DNA of 44,743 nt, taken from positions 1 through 44,743 of the forward strand of contig SXWH01000198.1 of the NCBI GenBank assembly GCA_005791535.1, read 5' to 3'. Below the pieces are notes generated by a model, which searched no databases, was not told where the DNA came from, and was given only the letters and a program-made list of their open reading frames with translations. The translations under genes and the position numbers were made by a program. Shown one piece after another: positions 35,927 through 44,551 of this stretch. How positions within the stretch are numbered: the first letter of the stretch is position 1; every line of letters begins with the position of its first letter. This stretch comes from Verrucomicrobiaceae bacterium. GTDB taxonomy: Bacteria; Verrucomicrobiota; Verrucomicrobiia; Chthoniobacterales; Chthoniobacteraceae.

Positions 35927-38515
35927 TCAATCCGGCATCCTCAGAATCTCGCGCGGCTTCGCGCCGTCGCCTGGACCCACGTAGCCGCGGGCTTCCATGA
36001 TATCCAGAATTCGGGCTGCACGCGTGTAGCCAAGCCGCAACCGGCGCTGGAAGAGTGAAGTGCTGGCTTTTTGCTCCTGCGCCATAACTTCGAGGCATTT
36101 TTGCACGAGTTCTTCGTCCTCGTCGCTCACCTCCTCTTCATCGTCACCGTCGCTCATGGACTCGAGCTTGTCGTGAATTTCCGACTCAAAGCACTGGTCG
36201 CTTTGACGGCTCACGAACTCGACGATGCGATGGACCTCCTCGTCGGTGACGAGAACTCCCTGCGCACGGATGAGCTTCGAAGTTCCCGGCGGACGGTAAA
36301 GCAGGTCACCCATGCCAAGCAGCCGCTCCGCGCCGTTCTCATCAAGAATGACGCGGCTATCGAGCGGCGACGCGACTTGGAATGCGATGCGGCATGGCAC
36401 GTTTGCCTTGATGACGCCGGTGATCACGTCGGCGCGCGGCGTTTGCGTCGCGATGATCATATGGATTCCGGCCGCACGCGCCTTTTGAGTGATGCGCGCG
36501 ATCAGCATTTCCACATCCGCAGGCGCGGTCTGCATGAGGTCGGCGAGCTCGTCCACGATGACCACAATGAACGGCATCTTCTCCGGCACAGCGATACCGT
36601 CGTCGCGTGGGACCGTGATTCCCAGTTCCGCCTGCTCCGCGCGATCCAGTTCATGCTCGGCGGGCGTGCCTGTTGGCTCGCCATACATCTCGGCATCGGC
36701 GTTGAGCACCGGCGTTTCCTCAAGTTCCTCGCCAAACGATTTGCCGAGAATATCCGTGCTACTGGCCGCCTCCGCATCGGCATTGGGGTCCTGAACGATG
36801 AGCGGAGCCTGTTTCAGATTGGCCTTCGCGCGTGCAGCCTCGTTGAGTTCGGACTGCGTCTTCGGCCTCGGGCGGGAGTTGAAACCGCCAATATTCCGCA
36901 CGCCGACTTTCGCAAAAATGGCGTATCGCTTTTCCATCTCGTTCACTGCCCACTTCAACGCAAGCAGCGTCTTTTTCGGGTCGGTGACAACCGGAACCAC
37001 AAGATGCGGCAGCGTGTTGTAAACCTGCATTTCCACGACCTTCGGGTCGATCATGATGAGACGCAGATCCTCCGGCGTAAACCGGTAAAGGATACTCGCG
37101 AGGATTGCATTAATGCAGACGCTCTTACCAGAGCCGGTCGTGCCTGCGACCAAGCCGTGCGGCATCGCTGCAAGGTCGGCAATGATGGTGTGGCCATACA
37201 CGTCTTTACCGAGCGCGATAGGGATGCGCCCTTTCGCATTCACAAACTCATCGCTCTCCAGAAGTTCGCGCAAAGTCACCTTCTGCTTGTTGGAATTCGC
37301 GATTTCAATCCCGACCGTGTCCTTGCCCGGAATCGGCGCGAGAATGTTGATTCGCTCAGCGCGGGTCGCGCGGGCGAGGTCGCGCTCGTAACTCGCGATT
37401 CGATCCACGCGAACGCCTTTCGCAGGGTAGACTTCGTAGCGGGTGATCGTGGGCCCCTTCGTAATGTCGCCACCGGTCACACTGATTCCGAATTCCGAGA
37501 GCGTATCGATGATCTGGTTCTGGACGGCAAGCAGCTCCTCGTGACTCGCAACATGCCGGCTCGCAAGGTCGGGTGCGTCGAGCAGATCGAGCGAAGGAAA
37601 CTCGTAGTTTTCGCTGTGAATCGCACTGAGGAGCTGGTGCGAGCCCTTCTTCTTGTCCTTTTTAGCAACGGGCGGCGGCGGCGCAGCAGAATCGAAAATC
37701 TTCGGAGCCGGACGCTTCGTTTCGGGAACTTCCGCGGGCAGTAGGTCTGTTTGCTCATAGCGACCGGAATCCTCGTCCTCGTCATCCTCCTCGGCCTCAT
37801 CATCCTCGTCCACAGCGACGCCCTTTTTGGCGAGTTCGCGCTCAAGTTTCTTCCGTTCGCGCGTGAGCCGGCGCGTCTCCATCTCAAGTTTCCGCTGTTC
37901 GTCGGCCCGCTCGAACTGCCATTCGCGGTAGCGTTCAATCATCTGCCCCGGAAATGCGAGCGCACGCCTGAAGACTGCGATCGGGCGAAGTCCCGTCATG
38001 AGAATCAAACAGACAGTGTAAATGAGCAGGAGGACAATGATCGATGCCGGGCCAAAGATTCCGAAGAATATTTTCCCGCCGAGCATCTCGCCGATGATTC
38101 CTCCTTCACTCGAAAGTTTCATGCTGCCGCGATCGATCAATGACCAGCCGAGCACATGCACAAGACTCGCTCCGCTGATCACGAAGCCTGCTGTCCAGAT
38201 GGGGCGGAGTGAAAAGCCCATCATGTTCCCCATCAGCGCCGTCGCGCCATATGCGATCAGAGCCACCGCGAGCAGGTAACTGGCCGCACCGAGCGTCAGA
38301 TAACTCGTGCAAGCCATCATCGCCCCGAGCGAACCCACGAAATTCTGCGTGGTCTTGTTCGGGTGGTCGGTGAATGAACCCGGATACCACGACGGAACGT
38401 CCCGGGGCGTGTATGAAATTAGGGCGAGAAAAAGCAAGACCCCCAGCACAAGAAGGCTGAGGCCGACGATTTCTTGGACTGATGACCGGAGTTCCTGCCG
38501 GCGTGCGTTGGCCAT
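35927..38515 (-). CDS. ftsK: FtsK/SpoIIIE DNA translocase with a long insert in the motor domain
   Basis: This 862-residue septal DNA pump has an N-terminal membrane domain (about four helices, 15-180) and a charged coiled linker (200-300). An alpha/beta RecA-like motor (about 310-760) follows, with Walker A GTTGSGKS (458-465) and Walker B VVIVDELADL (651-660). A C-terminal winged-helix gamma domain (about 800-862, LGYTRAARILDIMEARGYVG) reads KOPS-like sites. Between GGFNSRPR and MPFIVVIVDE there are about 100 residues, clearly longer than the 20-45 I recall for SpoIIIE or E. coli FtsK; the insert is acidic and low in conserved motifs. It is transcribed away from the SOUL gene. Confidence 0.95.
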   Translation of the reverse strand: MANARRQELRSSVQEIVGLSLLVLGVLLFLALISYTPRDVPSWYPGSFTDHPNKTTQNFVGSLGAMMACTSYLTLGAASYLLAVALIAYGATALMGNMMGFSLRPIWTAGFVISGASLVHVLGWSLIDRGSMKLSSEGGIIGEMLGGKIFFGIFGPASIIVLLLIYTVCLILMTGLRPIAVFRRALAFPGQMIERYREWQFERADEQRKLEMETRRLTRERKKLERELAKKGVAVDEDDEAEEDDEDEDSGRYEQTDLLPAEVPETKRPAPKIFDSAAPPPPVAKKDKKKGSHQLLSAIHSENYEFPSLDLLDAPDLASRHVASHEELLAVQNQIIDTLSEFGISVTGGDITKGPTITRYEVYPAKGVRVDRIASYERDLARATRAERINILAPIPGKDTVGIEIANSNKQKVTLRELLESDEFVNAKGRIPIALGKDVYGHTIIADLAAMPHGLVAGTTGSGKSVCINAILASILYRFTPEDLRLIMIDPKVVEMQVYNTLPHLVVPVVTDPKKTLLALKWAVNEMEKRYAIFAKVGVRNIGGFNSRPRPKTQSELNEAARAKANLKQAPLIVQDPNADAEAASSTDILGKSFGEELEETPVLNADAEMYGEPTGTPAEHELDRAEQAELGITVPRDDGIAVPEKMPFIVVIVDELADLMQTAPADVEMLIARITQKARAAGIHMIIATQTPRADVITGVIKANVPCRIAFQVASPLDSRVILDENGAERLLGMGDLLYRPPGTSKLIRAQGVLVTDEEVHRIVEFVSRQSDQCFESEIHDKLESMSDGDDEEEVSDEDEELVQKCLEVMAQEQKASTSLFQRRLRLGYTRAARILDIMEARGYVGPGDGAKPREILRMPD

Positions 38516-38647
38516 TGGTTTATGGGGGTGAGACTTATACGTCCGCTATCACGGTTTGCAACGCAGGACTTGTGGAAACTTCAGAGAAACGGCCTTCCAA
38601 AAGCAGCGTCCAATACGCGCGATGGAACGAACGGTCTTTACATTCCT

Positions 38648-39256
38648 ATGAAACTTCCAACGCGCTCACTGCTTATCGCCATCCTCCTCCCCGCGGTCAT
38701 TTCCGGCTTCTGGCTCGTAAGTAACTCCCGTGCGGCTACCGAGACTCCGGAATACACGGTGATCAAAAAGGACGAGAAATTCGAAATTCGCGACTACCCT
38801 GCTTTGTTTGTGGCCAGCGCACCTATGAAAGACGATATGGACAGCAGCTTCATGCAGCTTTTCCGCTTCATCGCCGGAGCCAATGAAACTGCGCAAAAGA
38901 TCGAGATGACCGCGCCGGTCCTCATCGACTCAAAGAAGGACCAGCGCACCATGAGTTTCATCGTTCCCGCAGCCATCGTCGCGACGGGCGTCCCGAAACC
39001 GACAGGCGAGAATGTGAAGCTCGGAAAAGTCGATGCCTCGCGATTCGTCGCTCTTAGATTTTCAGGAAAACGCTCGCCGGAAACGGAAGCGAAGGCACTC
39101 GAGATGCTGCGGGGCTGGATGAAGGAGCAGAAACTCACTCCGAAGGGAGATCCGGTTTTCGCTTACTACGACCCGCCGTGGACGCCGACCTTCATGCGCC
39201 GCAACGAGGTGATGCTGCGGATCGAAAAGCCACGCAAAACGGGGGAAAAGGAGTGA
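38648..39256 (+). CDS. SOUL heme-binding family protein
   Basis: This 202-residue protein has an N-terminal hydrophobic signal or anchor (about 6-24), so it is exported or membrane-tethered. The body matches the SOUL/HBP family: YTVIKKDEKFEIRDYPA, KIEMTAPVLID, MSFIVPA, and a terminal FAYYDPPWTPTFMRRNEVML. Members bind heme or tetrapyrroles. The ATG at 38648 is preferred because the upstream extension in frame lacks any similarity. The next gene starts after one base, so the two form an operon. Confidence 0.9.
   Translation: MKLPTRSLLIAILLPAVISGFWLVSNSRAATETPEYTVIKKDEKFEIRDYPALFVASAPMKDDMDSSFMQLFRFIAGANETAQKIEMTAPVLIDSKKDQRTMSFIVPAAIVATGVPKPTGENVKLGKVDASRFVALRFSGKRSPETEAKALEMLRGWMKEQKLTPKGDPVFAYYDPPWTPTFMRRNEVMLRIEKPRKTGEKE
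39248..39253 (+). promoter_or_regulatory. Strong Shine-Dalgarno AAGGAG before the SRPBCC gene
   Basis: AAGGAG lies 4 bases before the ATG at 39258 and inside the SOUL coding end. It is one of the few clear Shine-Dalgarno sequences in the window and supports both that start and tight coupling to the SOUL gene. Confidence 0.6.
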
Positions 39257-39257
39257 C

Positions 39258-39716
39258 ATGGGCATCCACGTCCTGCGCAAAACGCAAATCATCAACACCG
39301 ACATCCGCACGGCCTGGGAGTTCTTTTCGAATCCCGCAAACCTCGCGAAGATCACGCCCAGAGAACTCGATTTCGTCGTCATCACCAAGCTTCCTGAGCG
39401 TATCTACCCAGGATTGATGATCGAATACCGCGTCCGCCCCCTTTTCGGAATCCCGGCGCGCTGGCTCACCGAGATCACCCACGTGGGGGACGGAAAATTC
39501 TTCGTCGATGAACAGCGCGTGGGACCCTACAAAATCTGGCACCACGAGCATCACTTCAAGGATCTCGGCGACGGCCGTGTCGAGGCGACGGATATTGTCA
39601 CCTACGTCATACCGTTCGGTATTCTCGGCGAAATAGTCCGGCCCTTTCTCGTGGAGCCGCAATTGAAGAAAATCTTCGATTTCCGCGAGACCGCGGTCGC
39701 GACGCTCTTCCCGTGA
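39258..39716 (+). CDS. SRPBCC/polyketide cyclase-like ligand-binding protein
   Basis: This 152-residue cytoplasmic protein has the START/Bet v1-like helix-grip fold, seen as TDIRTAWEFFSNPANLAKITP at the start, FVDEQRVGPYKIWHHEHHF in the middle and VEPQLKKIFDFRE near the end. Family members bind hydrophobic ligands; the ligand here is unknown. It is one base downstream of the SOUL gene with a strong Shine-Dalgarno sequence, so co-expression is very likely. It converges with the SIS-domain gene 4 bases further. Confidence 0.88.
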   Translation: MGIHVLRKTQIINTDIRTAWEFFSNPANLAKITPRELDFVVITKLPERIYPGLMIEYRVRPLFGIPARWLTEITHVGDGKFFVDEQRVGPYKIWHHEHHFKDLGDGRVEATDIVTYVIPFGILGEIVRPFLVEPQLKKIFDFRETAVATLFP

Positions 39717-39720
39717 GCGT

Positions 39721-40290
39721 CTACTTCCGCGCTTCTTCCACTTCCACAAACGCGTAGCACATCATGTGAAGGATGTGCATTTGCACGTCCTCCACGCGTC
39801 CGTAGTGCGTGTCGCCCACGACGATTACCTGGTCCGCCAGTTCCGCGCACCGGCCGCGTTTTCCACCGACGAGCGCAATCGTTTGTAGACCGTTCTCCCT
39901 CGCCCAACCCAGCGCTTTCACTAGGTTCGGCGAGTTGCCGCTCACGCTGATCACGATCAGCACGTCGCCCTTCTGACCGTAATTGTGCAACTGCCGCAGA
40001 TACACGTCTTCATACGCGTAATCATTGCCAATCGCTGTTATCCACGAAACGTTGTCGTTCAACGAAAGCACCTTGAATGGCGAGCCAATCGCCTCGCTGC
40101 TGTTCTTTCCGAGGTCCGTCACGAAGTGCGACGCGTTGGCAGCACTCCCTCCATTTCCGCAAATGAATATCTGGCGTCCGGCACGGTGAGCCTCGCGAAG
40201 GGTGCGGATGAGCGGCGCGATCTGCTCCGGGCTCACGGTATCGAGCGCACGCTTTTGGTTTTCGATGTATTGCTTCAGCCAGTCGATCAT
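39721..40290 (-). CDS. SIS-domain protein, phosphoheptose isomerase/DiaA-like
   Basis: This 189-residue SIS-domain protein resembles GmhA (sedoheptulose-7-phosphate isomerase for LPS heptose) and DiaA. Visible motifs are IFICGNGGSAANASHFVTDL, which binds the phosphosugar, and VISVSGNSPNLVKAL. GmhA catalysis needs a Glu and a His; a glutamate in YEDVYLRQL and a terminal HILHMMCYAF segment are in the expected regions. Heptose-pathway genes are not adjacent, so isomerase is plausible but not proved. I chose ATG 40290 (MIDWLKQYI) over an upstream in-frame start at 40326. Confidence 0.85.
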   Translation of the reverse strand: MIDWLKQYIENQKRALDTVSPEQIAPLIRTLREAHRAGRQIFICGNGGSAANASHFVTDLGKNSSEAIGSPFKVLSLNDNVSWITAIGNDYAYEDVYLRQLHNYGQKGDVLIVISVSGNSPNLVKALGWARENGLQTIALVGGKRGRCAELADQVIVVGDTHYGRVEDVQMHILHMMCYAFVEVEEARK

Positions 40291-40369
40291 GCGTGCAAAG
40301 TACGCGCGCCTCCTCCCGCTGTCCATTCATCTCATCATTACTGCTCTGTGGGGAAAAACCGGCGTGCGT

Positions 40370-41440
40370 TCAGATATTGCCGTCGCAAGCGAGTTCCACG
40401 ACCACCTCGACCTCTGCGGTCTGCGGGAACATGTCGAGCGGCGTGACGCTTTTCACACGATACACGGAGGCCAGCGACGAAAGGTCGCGAGCAAGCGTGG
40501 CGGGATTGCACGAGATGTAGATCAAACTGGCTGGCGCGGACGCGAGTATGTGGTCCACCACACGCGGTGTGATGCCAATTGCGGGTGGATCAAGCAGCAG
40601 CGTCGTGGTCGCCGGAGTGGCCGGTGCAAGAACATCCGCGAGATGCTCGGCAACGTCGCCGGCGATAAAGCTCTCGTTTTCCGCAGCAGTGCGACGCGCG
40701 TGCTCGACAGCGTACTGATTCTCCTCGATGCCGACAACCTTCCCGAATTTCGGCGCGAGCCGGTGCGCAAAAAAACCCGCCCCGCAGTAGGCGTCCACGA
40801 GCAAGTCGTGACCGGCGGGCACCAGCGATTCCACAAGTGCGAGCATCTCGGCGGCCACGGCGTCATTCGTCTGCTCAAAAAATCGCCCGCGTTCGGATTC
40901 CGCAACCAGCGTGTAATCGCCATCCTGCACGCCCGCACGGCGCAGATCGTGAAGCGCTTCATTCACGCCGGGCTTTGCAATTTCGCACCGACTCACCGGC
41001 ACGAGTTCGTGCGACGAATGCGCGAAGAACCCAGCCTGCCGGTGGGACACATGGACCCGGATGCGGTTTCGGTAAGCATAGGGCTCCGGCGACGGAACGA
41101 TCGCCCGCATCGGCACCTCATCGAGGCGCCCGACGCGACGCAGCGTCTGCTCCACCTGCCGTTGCTTGAGCGCGAGTTGAGAAGCGTATGAGATGTGCTG
41201 ATATCCGCATCCACCGCACTGGCCATACCATTTGCATTTGGGGGCCACGCGGTCGGGCGACGGCGTGATGATTTCCTCGACTTCGGCCTCGGCGAACTTC
41301 TTTTTGTCACGGGTCACCCGCACTTTCACCACATCGCCAACAGCGGTGAATGGGATGAAAAACACCTTTCCCTCGTGGCGGGCCACGCCCTTCCCACCGA
41401 AGGCGACATCAGATACGGCAACAACAGCAGTTTGCTTCAT
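40370..41440 (-). CDS. TrmA/RlmD-type RNA (uracil-5-)-methyltransferase
   Basis: This 356-residue SAM-dependent RNA methyltransferase makes 5-methyluridine. An N-terminal TRAM domain (1-58) is followed by an iron-sulphur cluster motif C-X5-C-X2-C (Cys69, Cys75, Cys78). The Rossmann domain includes LVDAYCGAGFF and LLLDPPAIG, and the catalytic cysteine is in YISCNPATLARDL (about Cys311). It belongs to the RumA/RlmCD branch, so 23S rRNA is the likely target, but tRNA cannot be excluded. Its length (356) is short for RlmD. It starts 12 bases after the terminator of the preceding gene. Confidence 0.9.
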   Translation of the reverse strand: MKQTAVVAVSDVAFGGKGVARHEGKVFFIPFTAVGDVVKVRVTRDKKKFAEAEVEEIITPSPDRVAPKCKWYGQCGGCGYQHISYASQLALKQRQVEQTLRRVGRLDEVPMRAIVPSPEPYAYRNRIRVHVSHRQAGFFAHSSHELVPVSRCEIAKPGVNEALHDLRRAGVQDGDYTLVAESERGRFFEQTNDAVAAEMLALVESLVPAGHDLLVDAYCGAGFFAHRLAPKFGKVVGIEENQYAVEHARRTAAENESFIAGDVAEHLADVLAPATPATTTLLLDPPAIGITPRVVDHILASAPASLIYISCNPATLARDLSSLASVYRVKSVTPLDMFPQTAEVEVVVELACDGNI

Positions 41441-41452
41441 TTTGAAAAAGAA

Positions 41453-41484
41453 AGAGGCTTCCGTCGCACGGGACGGAAGCCTCT
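41453..41484 (-). terminator. Rho-independent terminator of the TIGR04073-type gene
   Basis: On the minus strand a perfect 13-base-pair stem (AGAGGCTTCCGTC paired with GACGGAAGCCTCT, 6-base loop) is followed by TTCTTTTTC. It lies 25 bases past the stop of the gene at 41510 and just before the methyltransferase ATG at 41440. It is the clearest intrinsic terminator in the window. Confidence 0.85.
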
Positions 41485-41509
41485 GAAATCTAGCGGTGCC
41501 GGGATTCGG

Positions 41510-41929
41510 TTACCAGCCTGCGAACGAGGAGGTGGTGTAGCGGCGGCGGGTATTCCAGCCGAGTTCCGGCGGGAATTCCTCGAATCCGCTGTGGATCCAC
41601 GGGATATTCGATTTGTAAGGCGGGCGGTAGGAAAGCTTCGTCGTCGGGAACGGGAAGGTGAAGATTTCGTAGACGCCGGCAGTGATGCGCTTCGCCGTGC
41701 GATCAACCCCGCGAAGAATACCATAGCTCCACTCACCGGAGTTTCCATGGCGGGTGTTGATCTGGTCCATGCTGACAAAAAACTCGGTTCCACCGAAGAG
41801 GACATTCGAGACGCCGCGCGAAAGTTTACGAAGCGGTCCCTGATCATTCATTGGCGGATCCTGAATGTCGGCCATCGCGGTTCCCGCGAGGACTGTGAGC
41901 GTGAGGCTGAGGAGGCTGGTTGTTTTCAT
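41510..41929 (-). CDS. Exosortase system-associated protein, TIGR04073 family
   Basis: This 139-residue protein has a signal peptide (about 1-21, MKTTSLLSLTLTVLAGTAMA). The mature part shows the TIGR04073 pattern: a LRKLSRGVSNVLFGGTEFF segment, a GILRGVDRTAKRITAGVYEIFTFPFP segment, and an aromatic/Pro-rich C-terminus. The family was named for genomes that have exosortase/PEP-CTERM sorting; its own function is not known. No exosortase or PEP-CTERM substrate is visible here. The ATG at 41929 is chosen for the signal peptide; the longer frame from 42064 overlaps the divergent gene. A strong terminator follows. Confidence 0.85.
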   Translation of the reverse strand: MKTTSLLSLTLTVLAGTAMADIQDPPMNDQGPLRKLSRGVSNVLFGGTEFFVSMDQINTRHGNSGEWSYGILRGVDRTAKRITAGVYEIFTFPFPTTKLSYRPPYKSNIPWIHSGFEEFPPELGWNTRRRYTTSSFAGW

Positions 41930-42038
41930 GATGTAAGTGAGATTTGAAAAACAGAATCCGCGCCGGATGGCAACCGGCTTTTTCCTAAATTCGCTGGAAG
42001 AATTGCACCCGGCCGGCATTCGGGGCATCGTCCGGAGC

Positions 42039-42725
42039 ATGACTTCCATGCAGACCGGCTTCATCGCCGTGACCTTTCTCGGGCCGGCAGCCCTCTATTT
42101 TCTGAGCCGGAAAGTCCGCTCGCCGAAGCTCGCGCAGGGAATCAGCGCGGCTTTTACAGTAATCCTGCTCGGCACTTATGTCATGTATCTGCGCTGGATG
42201 CATAAGAACGAGATTCTGGAACTCCCCTACGCACTGCCGATGCACCTGTGCGATTGGGCGGCCATCGCCTCGGTTATCGCACTGCTCCGCCGAAACGCCA
42301 TGGCCTTCGAACTGGCGTATTTCTGGGGGATTTCGGGCACGTTGCAGGCTCTTTTTACTCCGGCAATCAATATGGAACCAGGCGTCCGGACATGGATATT
42401 CTTCATCATCCACTCCGCGATCCCGGCGAGCGTGTTCTGGCTGATGTTCGAATTCGGGATGCGCCCGCGGAAGGGCGGAATGTGGAAAGTCCTCGTCTGG
42501 TCTGAAGTCTATCTCGTGTGCGCCCTAATGATGAATTCGATTTGGAACGACGCGAACTTCGGCTTTCTGCACCATCGCCCCGCGCAGAAAACGATGCTCG
42601 ACCTCTTCCCCGACCCACATTGGCTGTATGTTCTGTGCATTAATGCGACTGCCGTGGTGTTTTTCCTCGTCCTGGATTTGCCGTGGTACCTCCGCGAACG
42701 GCTGCGTGGCACTCGCAATGCTTAA
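42039..42725 (+). CDS. TIGR02206/YwaF family integral membrane protein
   Basis: This 228-residue protein has about seven membrane segments. LPMHLCDWAAIASVIALL and FELAYFWGISGTLQALFTP are typical of the TIGR02206 (YwaF/TP0381) family, along with HWLYVLCINATAVVFF near the end. Function of the family is unknown; the HLCDW motif lies in a membrane segment. The start is ATG 42039 or, equally well, 42048; the longer frame from 41937 would overlap the divergent TIGR04073 promoter and adds a soluble stretch. The small ORF at 42738 follows after 12 bases. Confidence 0.87.
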   Translation: MTSMQTGFIAVTFLGPAALYFLSRKVRSPKLAQGISAAFTVILLGTYVMYLRWMHKNEILELPYALPMHLCDWAAIASVIALLRRNAMAFELAYFWGISGTLQALFTPAINMEPGVRTWIFFIIHSAIPASVFWLMFEFGMRPRKGGMWKVLVWSEVYLVCALMMNSIWNDANFGFLHHRPAQKTMLDLFPDPHWLYVLCINATAVVFFLVLDLPWYLRERLRGTRNA

Positions 42726-42737
42726 AGTGAAGCTGCT

Positions 42738-42851
42738 ATGAAAAAGCAGCAGCATCCTACCCGGCTCGACCTCACCGGATTCCAAATCGGCGTCGAACTC
42801 GTCTTCGGCGCAGTCGGTGCGCTGGCGCTGATTCGCTGGCTCGGGATGTAA
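42738..42851 (+). CDS. Small single-pass membrane protein, 37 residues
   Basis: A 37-codon frame begins with basic MKKQQHPTRLDLTGFQIG and continues into a hydrophobic segment VELVFGAVGALALIRWLGM that could span the membrane, then ends in TAA. It starts 12 bases after the YwaF-type gene on the same strand, which supports co-transcription. There is no clear Shine-Dalgarno sequence and no family that I recognise. The topology pattern (positive N-terminus, one helix) is that of many bacterial membrane microproteins. Confidence 0.45.
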   Translation: MKKQQHPTRLDLTGFQIGVELVFGAVGALALIRWLGM

Positions 42852-42867
42852 TATCCCGTCGGCGCAA

Positions 42868-44499
42868 TCACCGCTTCCGCAACTCGATGATCCGGCCCGG
42901 CATCCAGCCGAGCCCGTCGCGCATATTTGTCGGTCGGGTGTATTCGAGAATCAGCACGGTTCCGGGCGCGGTTTGAACCACATCAATCGGCCGGCCCAGC
43001 GGTGCCAGAACGGTAGTCGTCCGGGCGGTCCACGCTCCGTCGCCGCTCGGGGTGAGTTTCATGGAAAGCACATCGAAACCCGAATCCGCGAGGCTTGTGC
43101 GCGATTCGGCGAGGAGATTCCCGTAGCGGGTCACGAGGAAGGAATTGCGAAGCGGCTCCGGAAAATCTTCCCCGCACCAGATCATACCCGCCGGACAGCT
43201 ATGCGGTTCAAACGTCGCGAGGCCCGCGCCGCCATCGGGGCCGAGATTTTTTACCGGCAGCGTGAATTTAAGCCCGGGAGGCGGCTCCGGCGTATGTGGA
43301 TACGGCTTCTTTTCGACCGACCAGTCGCTGAACTGATACGGAAATCCGTAATGACGGCCTTCAAGAATGTGATCCATTTCCTCCGGAGCATTCGCATCCG
43401 GGCCATTTGAAACAGAGAAAAGATTTCCCGCCCCATCCCAAGCGAAGCCATAAGGATTCCGCAGACCGCGTGCGACTGTAGCGATTTGCGGCTGCGCATC
43501 GTTCAAATCAAAACGCCAAATCGCCGCAGTCGCGTCCACTTCACCCACTGGTGAGTCAGGATGGTTTTTCGGCTTTTCCCCGCCATCCGTCCGCGACCCG
43601 CTGGAGACGTAAAGTTTTCCATCCGGTCCAAACGCGAGATGCGAAACGCCGTGATTGAATCCGCCACCGTGCGGATACGTCGAGCGGAACCACGCCACCG
43701 GCTTCCCCGCTTTGCCATCTGCGCCAACAGGCGGCGTGCGCCAAATCACCACCTCGTTCAACGGAAACGCGTCCTTTCTCCGCTGTTCCTGGTTCGACGT
43801 AAGCCACAACGCTCCGTCCGGTCCCACCGCGATGCCGGTGCACTGCACACCGCCTCGCGAGAGATCGAGATAATCGGCCGGCGCAATCACCCGCTCCATC
43901 GCGCCGCTCACAGGATCGAGCGAAAACACCGAGCCCTTCTGCGTGAGCATCCAGACACGACCATTGCGCGCAGCCATGCGAGTGCCGAACTCGTCGTCCG
44001 GAAGCCGCACCACTTCGCGAATCGCAAATCCCTCCGGCGGCCTCGGCAGCGGCGCGAATTCCATCGCGGCGACCAGCTTTGAATACGTTGGAAACTTCGT
44101 CTTCGCACGGACCTCCGAAACTTCCTTTTCGGTGAACTCCGGCACCTTGTTCCCCAATTCGGAGCCAACGTAATTCAGAACATCCGCCACCGAGCGATCG
44201 TCCAGCGCCTGGGCAGGCATCTGGCCGTCATAAGTCACACCGTTGACCGTGATGCGCCCCGTCATTCCCTCGCAAAGTGCCTTGATTGCGCGCTCCCGCT
44301 CCTTCGCGAGAAAGTCCGATGCTGCAAGCGGCGGAAAAACATTCGGCACGCCACCGCCGCCGGCTTGGTGGCAGACCTGGCATTTCTGCACGTAAATCCC
44401 GGCACCCCGCTCCTTCGAATCCGTCTCCGCGGCAGCGCACCATTGCGCGAAGGGAAGAATCACGGGGAGCAAAACTGAGGACAATCGCTGGTGGAGCAT
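42868..44499 (-). CDS. Cytochrome c plus beta-propeller sugar dehydrogenase-like protein
   Basis: This 543-residue exported protein starts with a signal peptide (about 1-24). A cytochrome c domain (about 30-125) follows, with the heme motif CQVCH (Cys40, Cys43, His44) and a probable Met ligand in DGQMPAQ. The C-terminal part (about 150-540) is a beta-propeller like PQQ-dependent soluble glucose/sorbosone dehydrogenases, with FGPDGKLYVSSG, RNPYGFAWDG, EEMDHILEGRHYGFPY and a closing LILEYTRP. It probably oxidises a sugar or other organic substrate in the periplasm and passes electrons to the respiratory chain. Whether PQQ is bound cannot be verified from motifs alone. It lies 52 bases downstream of the lactate permease end. 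Confidence 0.88.
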   Translation of the reverse strand: MLHQRLSSVLLPVILPFAQWCAAAETDSKERGAGIYVQKCQVCHQAGGGGVPNVFPPLAASDFLAKERERAIKALCEGMTGRITVNGVTYDGQMPAQALDDRSVADVLNYVGSELGNKVPEFTEKEVSEVRAKTKFPTYSKLVAAMEFAPLPRPPEGFAIREVVRLPDDEFGTRMAARNGRVWMLTQKGSVFSLDPVSGAMERVIAPADYLDLSRGGVQCTGIAVGPDGALWLTSNQEQRRKDAFPLNEVVIWRTPPVGADGKAGKPVAWFRSTYPHGGGFNHGVSHLAFGPDGKLYVSSGSRTDGGEKPKNHPDSPVGEVDATAAIWRFDLNDAQPQIATVARGLRNPYGFAWDGAGNLFSVSNGPDANAPEEMDHILEGRHYGFPYQFSDWSVEKKPYPHTPEPPPGLKFTLPVKNLGPDGGAGLATFEPHSCPAGMIWCGEDFPEPLRNSFLVTRYGNLLAESRTSLADSGFDVLSMKLTPSGDGAWTARTTTVLAPLGRPIDVVQTAPGTVLILEYTRPTNMRDGLGWMPGRIIELRKR

Positions 44500-44551
44500 A
44501 CCGGACTTCTGCCGGAACTGCGCGCCGTGAAAAAGTCCTATTTACGCCAAA

